NCBI GenBank assembly: GCA_003696125.1
Contig: RFHZ01000200.1
Span: 1 to 5,315, forward strand
DNA length: 5,315 nucleotides
Source of the DNA: Nitrospinota bacterium
Lineage (GTDB): Bacteria > Tectomicrobia > Entotheonellia > J063
Direction: 5' to 3'
The notes beneath the pieces are model-generated. The model did no database searches. It saw only the letters and a list, made by a program, of their open reading frames with translations, and was not told the origin of the DNA. Positions 1 through 5,007 of the stretch are shown one piece after another. The position numbers and the translations under genes were made by a program. Each line of letters opens with the position of its first letter. The first letter of the stretch is position 1.

Positions 1-510
1 ACCGTAAACATCGCTGGTAAAGCCGTGCAGGATGGTATATTCGGCCCGGGCAGCCGCCACCATGTGCATCGGCTGTCCGGTAAAGGGGCAGGTTATCGGT
101 CTGGCCAGCGTGGTCCGCTCGGCCATGTCTGTCCCCAAAAGGGCCATGGTCGGCAGGCAGGGGAGTCCCATGCTCGCAGCACGAAACCGGGCGATCATGG
201 AGGATTCGGTGAAATCCTCGATGGCGATCTCTCCCCGTTCCACAGCGCGTCGGAAGTTTTGGGCCAGGCCAAAGGGGTCGAGCCCGACATAGGCTGCCTC
301 GACTTTGGACACACAGCCGGCTCCTACCAGGAAGTCTACGGCCAGGCCCGAGGTCCAGGTGAACAGGTGAAGGCCGGTTTTCCCCTGCCGGACCATCTCC
401 CGCAGAAACCCCAGCGGGTGGCGACGCAGGATGGAGCCGCCGATGGCCAGAGAGGCACCGGAAGGGATGAGGGCAACCGCCTCCTGAATAGGTAGAAGTT
501 TTTCTCGCAC
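1..510 (-). CDS. Class I CoA-transferase alpha subunit (glutaconate CoA-transferase subunit A-like), 3' part missing
   Basis: The first 170 residues of a family I CoA-transferase alpha subunit are present; the gene continues past the left edge. It begins with GTG at 510, with AGGAG at 522-518 seven bases upstream. Visible family features are the early glycine-rich strand IPSGASLAIGG (15-25), the segment CVSKVEAAYVGLDPFGLAQN (66-85) followed by FRRAVERGE, and the end AEYTILHGFTSDVYG (156-170), which leads into the usual D-x-x-G-N. Known family members move CoA between carboxylic acids; the catalytic Glu lies on the beta subunit, which should follow beyond the window. Members are usually about 270-320 residues, so over a third is missing. 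The start lies 12 bases after the stop of the class III CoA-transferase gene, so the two are almost certainly co-transcribed. The acid substrate cannot be told: glutaconate is only the best-known member. Confidence 0.88.
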   Translation of the reverse strand, partial: MREKLLPIQEAVALIPSGASLAIGGSILRRHPLGFLREMVRQGKTGLHLFTWTSGLAVDFLVGAGCVSKVEAAYVGLDPFGLAQNFRRAVERGEIAIEDFTESSMIARFRAASMGLPCLPTMALLGTDMAERTTLARPITCPFTGQPMHMVAAARAEYTILHGFTSDVYG

Positions 511-522
511 GCCTTTTCTCCT

Positions 523-1704
523 CTACACAATTCCCCGTCGTTGGAATGCGGCAATCTCTTCTTCACTGTATCCGAGTCCGCCGTACACCTCCTGGTTGTG
601 CTCGCCGATGGCTGGTGGAACGCTGCGGATCGTTCCCGGGGTCCGGGAAAACTTGATCGGCATGCCGGGAAGCGGGACCTTTCCCAGGCGGGGATGCTCG
701 ACCTCGATGAGCATCTGCCGGGCCTGAAACTGGGGGTGCCGGACCACCTGGGGGATGTCCAGCACCGGTGTACAGGGAACAGAGAGTTCCTCGAGTATGC
801 GTACCACTTCGGCCACGCTCTGCTCCTTGATCCAGTCCCCGACCAGGCTATCGATCACCTCTCGTTGCTGCACACGCGCCATGGGGGTGTTGAAGCGGGG
901 ATCATCGATCAGCTCTTCCCGCTGCATGGCACGTAACAGGTTGTTCCACTGCCCGTTGGTGGTGGCAACCAGGAAGACGTACCCATCACGGGCCGGATAG
1001 GCGTTTGCCGGGGAACAGAAACGCTCCCGGTTTCCCACCCGGGCCGGCTCCTGGTTCAACAGCAGGTACTCCAGGGGATAGGTCCTGAGCAGTGAGGTGA
1101 CCACATCGAAGAGGGCCACATCGACCACCTGTCCCTCCCCGGTAGCCTGCCGATGATAGAGCGCTCCCAGGGTTCCCAATGCCGCATGGACGGCTGTGGT
1201 ATAATCGACGATAAAGGTACCGACCAGGGTGGGAGGGCCATCAGGCCAGCCGGTCATGTGCATCAACCCTCCCATGGCCTGGGCGATGAAGTCAAAGCAG
1301 GGTTTTTGCGCATACGGTCCTTCCTGGCCAAAGCCGGAGATGGAGACGAGGATGATATCTGATCGCAAGGCCTTGAGGCGTTCGTACCCGAATCCGATCC
1401 GCTCCAGGACCCCAGGACGAAAGTTCTCCACCACCACATCACACCGCTGCACCAGTCGGGCCAAAATCTCCTTCCCTTCTGGCGTGCGCAGGTTGAGAGA
1501 GACACTCTTCTTGTTCCGGTTGAAGATCAGGTAGTAGAGACTCTCCCCCTGCCAAAAGGGGGACTCTCTCCGCCCGTGCTCTCCATCCAAAGGTTCGACT
1601 TTGATCACCTCTGCTCCCATATCGGCCAGCAGTTGGGTACAGTAAGGACCGGCGATAAAGCGGGAGAGATCGACGATTTTCACGCCGGAAAGAATGCTGT
1701 CCAT
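523..1704 (-). CDS. CaiB/BaiF family (class III) CoA-transferase
   Basis: This is a complete 393-residue protein, the usual length for class III CoA-transferases, which move CoA from an acyl-CoA to a carboxylic acid in the cytoplasm. The N-terminus LSGVKIVDLSRFIAGPYCTQ (5-24), then LADMGAEVIKVE (26-37), the block VVENFRPGVLERIGFGYERL (91-110) and ISGFGQEGP (122-130) are typical of the family. Asp167 in GTFIVDYTTA matches the position of the catalytic aspartate that forms the acyl-anhydride intermediate. The C-terminal half carries the expected GDGYVF-like segment (ARDGYVFLVA, 238-247) and VPCTPVLDIPQVVRHPQFQAR (309-329). ATG at 1704 is chosen because it places the first conserved block where relatives have it. 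The best Shine-Dalgarno, GAGGAG at 1723-1718, is 13 bases away, longer than ideal. It is the first gene of a leftward unit. The substrate is unknown; the family includes formyl-, carnitine-, succinyl- and bile acid-CoA transferases. Confidence 0.95.
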   Translation of the reverse strand: MDSILSGVKIVDLSRFIAGPYCTQLLADMGAEVIKVEPLDGEHGRRESPFWQGESLYYLIFNRNKKSVSLNLRTPEGKEILARLVQRCDVVVENFRPGVLERIGFGYERLKALRSDIILVSISGFGQEGPYAQKPCFDFIAQAMGGLMHMTGWPDGPPTLVGTFIVDYTTAVHAALGTLGALYHRQATGEGQVVDVALFDVVTSLLRTYPLEYLLLNQEPARVGNRERFCSPANAYPARDGYVFLVATTNGQWNNLLRAMQREELIDDPRFNTPMARVQQREVIDSLVGDWIKEQSVAEVVRILEELSVPCTPVLDIPQVVRHPQFQARQMLIEVEHPRLGKVPLPGMPIKFSRTPGTIRSVPPAIGEHNQEVYGGLGYSEEEIAAFQRRGIV

Positions 1705-1741
1705 CGTTATCGTTTCACTCCTCTAATTTTGCGATTGAGTC

Positions 1742-1780
1742 CACCGCAACCGGTGAGTCTTCCCCCTCCCCTATGCGGTG
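1742..1780. repeat. Spaced inverted repeat CACCGCA / TGCGGTG
   Basis: Perfect 7-base arms lie at 1742-1748 and 1774-1780 with 25 bases between them. The pair AACCG/CGGTT lies nearby in the same order. It sits just upstream of the class III CoA-transferase start, so it could be an operator or a leader hairpin in the leftward transcript. Arms this short can occur by chance. Confidence 0.35.
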
Positions 1781-1925
1781 ATCGGTTTTCTCCCTGTCCT
1801 CCTGATTGCTCCATGCTACCTTATCCCCAAACCAAACACAATGCAAAAGAGATGACAGGCGAGATGAACAGCAGCCCCGGTGTATCCGGTGCGCGAGACG
1901 CGTTCCCCCATTGCTCTGTTTCCCG

Positions 1926-1954
1926 TTGCAATGCCTCCAGAAACGGCATATACT
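1926..1954 (+). promoter_or_regulatory. Sigma-70-type promoter for the selenoprotein gene
   Basis: TTGCAA (1926-1931) and TATACT (1949-1954) are separated by exactly 17 bases. The -10 box matches five of six consensus positions and the -35 box four of six. Transcription would start near 1961, giving a leader of about 53 bases before the ATG at 2014. A second TATACT occurs at 1972-1977 but has no -35 box at the right distance. The hexamer GGTTAT repeats at 1969-1974 and 1985-1990, downstream of the expected start, where a repressor could bind; that is speculative. Confidence 0.6.
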
Positions 1955-2013
1955 ACGCGATAATCCAGGGTTATACTCTCAAGAGGTTATTCTTTCTAAA
2001 GGAGGGAGGAACC

Positions 2014-3687
2014 ATGTATACACTCGACGTCTTAGACCCGGTTGCTCCCCAGCAAGGGGATATCACGGCGTTGCCGCTGGCCCCACGACCGGCCTCACTG
2101 GCAGGAAAGACGCTGGGACTCTTGTGGAATGGGAAGGCGAATGGGGATAAGGCCTTAAGACGGGCCGGTGAACTGGTCCAAAAGCGGGTACCTGATGTTA
2201 CGGTAAAGTTCTACAGCGGGGCCCTTCCCTGCCCGGATCGCCTCATGGAGCAGGTCAAGGCGGAAGCAGATGCGGTCATCGCCTGCACGGCGGACTGAGG
2301 GTCGTGCACGTCGTGGCTTGTCCACGACATGATTGAGCTGGAAAAGGCCGGTATCCCGACCGTGGCCATCCTCTCCCACGGTTTCGAGCATGATGCCGAA
2401 GCCACGGCCAAAGCCTTTGGTATGCCCGGCATCCGGTACGCAGTGGTGCCCAAGGTGTACAACAACATCAGCGAGGCAGAGGTCATCGCGCAGACCGATC
2501 CGGTGGTTGATGACCTGATCAAGCTTTTGACCACCCCGGCAACGAGTGCAGAGACCATCTCACAAGAGGTCAAACGGGCCGGTCTGGAAACCTTTTCCGG
2601 TACCGACCAGTTTGCGGCGTGGGAAGCGTTTAACGAAACCTTCCTTGAGCGAGACTGGGGAGACGGTTTCCCGCTCATTCCTCCTACACCGGCTCGAGTG
2701 GAAGCGATGCTGCAAGGGACGACTCGTGATCCGCTCGATGTCGTATGCATGCTCCCCCCAGGCAACGGTGTGGCCACAGTAGAGAAGATCGCCATCAACT
2801 GTGTCATGGCCGGCTGCCGTCCAGCACATCTCCCTATCATCATGGCAGCGGCCCGGGCCATTGCCAGGATGGAGCGACGGGCGGTGCGTGGTTTCCTGAT
2901 GTCTACCAGTGCCCATGCCCCCCTGATGGTCATCAACGGCCCCATCACCAGGGAATTAGGGATCAACTCTGGTCGCTGTACCCTGGGACCGGGCAAGATG
3001 TCTCGGGTTAACGTGGTTCTCGGTCGTGCCCTGGTTCTTACCCTGAAGAATGTGGGACACTGGTATCCCGGGATCATGGACATGGATACCATCGGCACGG
3101 CACGGAAATTCAGTATGTGTGTGGCAGAGAACGAAGAGCACAGCCCCTGGGAACCGCTCCATGTGGAGCTCGGCTTCCCCCCTGAAGCCAGTACAGTGAC
3201 CATCTTCAGTACCGGTGGGGATAAGGATGTGGCCGACCAGGGGAATACCACGGCAGAAGGACTGCTACGCACCATCGCCTACTGTTGTATCTGGGGTGGG
3301 GCCGGCTACATCGCCAGCCTGGCTGGAGAATACGACGATACACCACAGGGGGCAACCCTGGTCTTCATCCCCCCGGCCCATGCCCGCCCCATGGCCCGGG
3401 ATGGCTTCAGCAAGAAGGCGGTGAAAGACTTCATCCATGCCCATGCCAGAGCCCCGGTGCGCCACCTGATCAACAGCTTCAACGTGCCGGAAAAGGTCCG
3501 TGTGCAGTGGCAATGGCTCTATCGCCTCTCCCCAGAGGAGCAGGAACGGATGCTGCTCCCGGTTCAGGAGACCGCACAACGCTACTTCATCGTCTGCGTC
3601 GGTGCACCGGATAGAGGAAAGGATCTCGTCTTCCCGAGCGGGTCCCCGTCCATCGAGGAGATCACCGATCGTGCACCACTCGGGTAG
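2014..3687 (+). CDS. UGSC-family selenoprotein (Sec95), fused two-domain form
   Basis: Read from ATG at 2014 (AAGGAGG eight bases upstream) to TAG at 3687, with TGA 2296-2298 as selenocysteine, this gives 557 residues. Residues about 27-175 form the UGSC domain: GKTLGLLWNGKANGD (31-45), then Cys91-TAD-Sec95-GSC98-TSWLVHDMIELEKAGIPTVAI. Sec95 and Cys98 make a UxxC redox pair, with Cys91 close by. The Sec-G-S-C...E-x-x-GIP pattern recalls the Sec site of GrdB-type glycine/betaine reductases (from memory). A second domain runs from GDGFPLIPPTPARVEAML (216-233) to the end, with LPPGNGVATVEKIAINCVMA (247-266), INGPITRELGINSG (307-320) and AENEEHSPWEPLHVELGF (371-388). I recall these blocks from uncharacterised proteins that accompany UGSC domains. 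There is no signal peptide or membrane segment, so it is probably cytoplasmic. Function is unknown; a selenol-based redox reaction is likely. The frame is identical on both sides of the TGA and conserved sequence crosses it, which argues against a pseudogene. Confidence 0.93.
2299..2328 (+). promoter_or_regulatory. Bacterial SECIS element (selenocysteine insertion hairpin)
   Basis: Directly after the UGA, GTCGTGG (2310-2316) pairs perfectly with CCACGAC (2322-2328) around the five-base loop CTTGT. The loop starts 18 bases after the UGA, within the distance known for bacterial SECIS elements that bind SelB. There is a G in the loop, and if the last G-C pair opens, G becomes the first loop base, as in the bacterial consensus. 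TCGTG occurs twice (2302-2306 and 2311-2315), so a weaker alternative register with a larger loop exists. The hairpin lies within the coding sequence and encodes part of TSWLVHD. Confidence 0.8.
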
Positions 3688-3703
3688 AGCCATCCTCTGG
3701 AGA

Positions 3704-3734
3704 TTCCTGTAAGGCAGGAAGTTATCGCTACAGG
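3704..3734 (+). promoter_or_regulatory. Two overlapping, mutually exclusive hairpins in the spacer after the selenoprotein gene
   Basis: TTCCTG (3704-3709) pairs with CAGGAA (3715-3720) around a five-base loop. The overlapping CCTGTA (3706-3711) can instead pair with TACAGG (3729-3734). Both pairings are perfect over six bases and use the same left arm, so only one can form at a time. No T-run follows, so this is not a standard terminator. It begins 17 bases after the selenoprotein stop codon and may affect expression of the dehydrogenase gene or mRNA ends. Confidence 0.35.
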
Positions 3735-3737
3735 CAT

Positions 3738-3762
3738 CTACCGCCGGGCCCGGCTTTGGTAG
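3738..3762 (+). repeat. GC-rich palindrome inside a CTACC/GGTAG inverted repeat
   Basis: GCCGGGCCCGGC (3743-3754) is a perfect 12-base palindrome, bracketed by CTACC (3738-3742) and GGTAG (3758-3762). A further short hairpin, AGGGA/TCCCT, follows at 3761-3774. With only three T bases after the palindrome it is a poor intrinsic terminator. It could partly weaken read-through into the dehydrogenase gene or stabilise a processed end. Confidence 0.4.
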
Positions 3763-3836
3763 GGAAGGGTCCCTGACAGCGCATAGCCATAGGAGCGCAA
3801 AAGAGTGCGTAACAGCTACCTAGATGGGAGGGTAAG

Positions 3837-4739
3837 GTGAAAATCGGTTGGATCGGTCTGGGAAACATGGGAAAACCAATGGCAAAGCATGTCCAGGAGG
3901 CAGGATACGAGTTTGCCGTGCACGACCTGCGTCGCAACGTGGCTGCCGACATGCTGGAGGCAGGGGCGCATTGGGCCGAATCTCCGGCTGAGGTCGCAGA
4001 GGGAAAAGACATCGTCTTTACCTGCCTCCCCATGCCCGAGGATGTGGCCTCGGTCGCCCTGGGTCCGCGAGGCATCCTGGAAGGATTGCCCCCTCACGGG
4101 ATATTCATCGACATGTCTACCAACTCCCTGTCCATGATCAAGCACTTACACGCCGCCTTTGCCGATAAGGGGCGTCGCATGCTAGATGCACCGGTTAGCG
4201 GAGGAGTGCAGGGGGCCATCAGCCGTGATCTGGTGGTGATGGCCAGTGGTGATGCGGAGACCTACCAGCAGGTCAAACCGGTTCTCGATGCCATCGGAGA
4301 TAAGGTCATCTACTGCGGCCCTATCGGAAACGGTACCATCTGCAAGCTCTGCCATAACCTGATGACCGCCGGCATCTACCAGGTCCTTGCCGAAATCCTG
4401 ACCATGGGGGTCAAAGCCGGGGTAGACGTGGCCACCCTGGCCGACGCCATGTCGAAGGGAGCCACAGGCAAGCAACCTCCCCTGGCCAGATGGTGGGATA
4501 CCACCTTCAAAGGGAAATTTGAAGGGACCCCCATGAGCTTTTATCTGGAGCTGATGCGGAAGGATGTCCGGCTGGCCTGCGAACTGGGCCGGGAGGTCAA
4601 TGTCCCCATGGAGATCGCCAACATCGTCGAGCAACGCTTCATCACCGCCATGAACCGGGGATGGGGTCGGATGAACTCTAACGCCGCCATCCTCCTGCAG
4701 GAGGAACGGGCCGGTGTCAAGCTGCGTATCAGAGAGTGA
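3837..4739 (+). CDS. 3-hydroxyisobutyrate dehydrogenase-family (beta-hydroxyacid dehydrogenase) oxidoreductase
   Basis: This is a complete 300-residue protein, normal for the family. It starts with GTG at 3837, with GGAGG (3827-3831) five bases upstream, placing the Rossmann motif at the very N-terminus as expected. GLGNMG (7-12) in IGLGNMGKPMAKHV is the dinucleotide-binding loop. Asp30, at the end of the second strand (AVHDLRR), suggests NAD rather than NADP. DAPVSGG (117-123) is the substrate-binding signature, and Lys170 in GNGTICKLCHN, with Asn174, matches the catalytic lysine region. LMRKDVRLA (239-247) is the conserved helical-domain motif. Relatives reversibly oxidise 3-hydroxy acids such as 3-hydroxyisobutyrate, tartronate semialdehyde or hydroxybutyrate; the exact substrate cannot be told. 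It lies 149 bases after the selenoprotein on the same strand with no clear promoter of its own, so co-transcription is likely and a shared pathway plausible. Confidence 0.93.
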   Translation: MKIGWIGLGNMGKPMAKHVQEAGYEFAVHDLRRNVAADMLEAGAHWAESPAEVAEGKDIVFTCLPMPEDVASVALGPRGILEGLPPHGIFIDMSTNSLSMIKHLHAAFADKGRRMLDAPVSGGVQGAISRDLVVMASGDAETYQQVKPVLDAIGDKVIYCGPIGNGTICKLCHNLMTAGIYQVLAEILTMGVKAGVDVATLADAMSKGATGKQPPLARWWDTTFKGKFEGTPMSFYLELMRKDVRLACELGREVNVPMEIANIVEQRFITAMNRGWGRMNSNAAILLQEERAGVKLRIRE

Positions 4740-4772
4740 ATCCCCCCTTCCCTCTCCCCAGCAGGACCAGGA

Positions 4773-4794
4773 TTTTGCATAGCAGTATGCAAAA
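4773..4794. promoter_or_regulatory. AT-rich perfect inverted repeat (operator-like)
   Basis: TTTTGCATA (4773-4781) and TATGCAAAA (4786-4794) are perfect 9-base arms around the four-base spacer GCAG. It lies 33 bases after the dehydrogenase stop codon. The T-run is on the wrong side of the stem for a + strand terminator, and the symmetry is more like the binding site of a dimeric regulator. As RNA it would also fold into a nine-pair hairpin and could protect the 3' end of the upstream mRNA. Confidence 0.55.
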
Positions 4795-4800
4795 ATGTAA

Positions 4801-4825
4801 AGGTTTTTCCAGGAACCTGGAACCT
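4801..4825. repeat. Short tandem repeat (GGAACCT twice) with nested inverted repeats
   Basis: GGAACCT is repeated back to back at 4812-4825. The first copy also closes inverted pairs with the sequence before it: AGGTT (4801-4805) with AACCT (4814-4818), and CCAGG (4809-4813) with CCTGG (4816-4820). It lies a few bases after the AT-rich palindrome, so the two may form one control region. No function can be assigned. Confidence 0.3.
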
Positions 4826-4897
4826 GACCCCACCGGCGCTACAGGGAAGATACAGGACAGGCTGCTGTTTTCGCTTATCCTTTCCTGGTGACCTTTC

Positions 4898-4913
4898 TAG
4901 CACAGATATTGCA
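4898..4913 (+). promoter_or_regulatory. Possible sigma-54-type promoter for the TubC-repeat gene
   Basis: TAGCACAGATATTGCA resembles the sigma-54 consensus TGGCAC-N5-TTGCA. The spacing between the -24 and -12 dinucleotides is exactly ten bases, as required, and only the first G of the -24 GG is replaced by A. That position matters for sigma-54, so activity is uncertain. A start site would fall near 4925, about 60 bases before the ATG at 4985. I see no good sigma-70 pair in this spacer. Confidence 0.3.
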
Positions 4914-4915
4914 CA

Positions 4916-4929
4916 CCCCCTGCTGGGGG
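4916..4929 (+). repeat. Small G/C hairpin CCCCC-TGCT-GGGGG
   Basis: Five perfect G-C pairs close the four-base loop TGCT. It lies directly after the sigma-54-like site and upstream of the ribosome site of the TubC-repeat gene. No T-run follows, so it is not a terminator. Confidence 0.35.
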
Positions 4930-4978
4930 ATGCCAGAGCCGGCAACCAGAACAAGGGCAAAGAAGGAGGGGGAACAAG

Positions 4979-5007
4979 CGCATAATGAACGCAAGAGCGT
5001 TATTGCG
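4979..5007 (+). promoter_or_regulatory. Imperfect hairpin enclosing the start codon of the TubC-repeat gene
   Basis: AACGC (4988-4992) pairs with GCGTT (4997-5001) around the loop AAGA. The stem can continue with AAT (4984-4986) to ATT (5002-5004) and CGC (4979-4981) to GCG (5005-5007), leaving G4987 and A4982-T4983 bulged. The start codon ATG (4985-4987) is therefore inside the stem. The nearest strong Shine-Dalgarno, AAGGAGG at 4963-4969, is 15 bases away, so translation start may depend on folding. Confidence 0.35.

Larger units (their letters stand above)
1705..2013. other. Divergent intergenic region between the CoA-transferase unit and the selenoprotein gene
   Basis: These 309 bases separate two head-to-head transcription units. 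I see no convincing gene: reading frames open upstream of 2014 lack a ribosome site and recognisable protein content. The right third holds the rightward promoter and a strong ribosome site (AAGGAGG at 1999-2005, eight bases before the ATG at 2014). The left part holds a spaced inverted repeat (1742-1780). For the leftward unit I find only a poor match on the minus strand: TTGCAT, 17 bases, TAAGGT, lying roughly between 1845 and 1814. The region must contain that promoter, but its position is not established. Confidence 0.7.

Noticed and set aside
25-495. Open frame of 156 codons on the + strand
   Set aside because: It is antisense to the class I CoA-transferase gene and its translation has low-complexity composition without motifs.
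1814-1845. Minus-strand TTGCAT-N17-TAAGGT (sigma-70) or TGGGGA-N5-TAGCA (sigma-54) as promoter of the CoA-transferase unit
   Set aside because: Both match only about half of the important positions; neither is strong enough to list as a feature.
1576-2013. Upstream extension of the selenoprotein frame
   Set aside because: The frame is open by chance: it overlaps the divergent CoA-transferase gene and lacks a ribosome site, while 2014 has a strong one and a promoter at the right distance.
2296-2298. TGA as a nonsense mutation, or 2014-2298 and 2329-3687 as two genes
   Set aside because: The frame is the same on both sides, conserved UGSC-type residues cross the TGA, a hairpin of SECIS type follows, and there is no ribosome site before the ATG at 2329.
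2211-3275. Long open frame on the minus strand (354 codons)
   Set aside because: It lies antisense to the selenoprotein gene, has no recognisable protein features and no good ribosome site; it is explained by codon bias of the + strand gene.
3688-3836. tRNA-Sec or other tRNA gene in the spacer
   Set aside because: There is no T-loop GGTTCRA sequence, no acceptor-stem pairing of the right length and no CCA end.
4773-4794. Intrinsic terminator for the dehydrogenase gene
   Set aside because: The stem is AT-rich and is not followed by a T-run on either strand.
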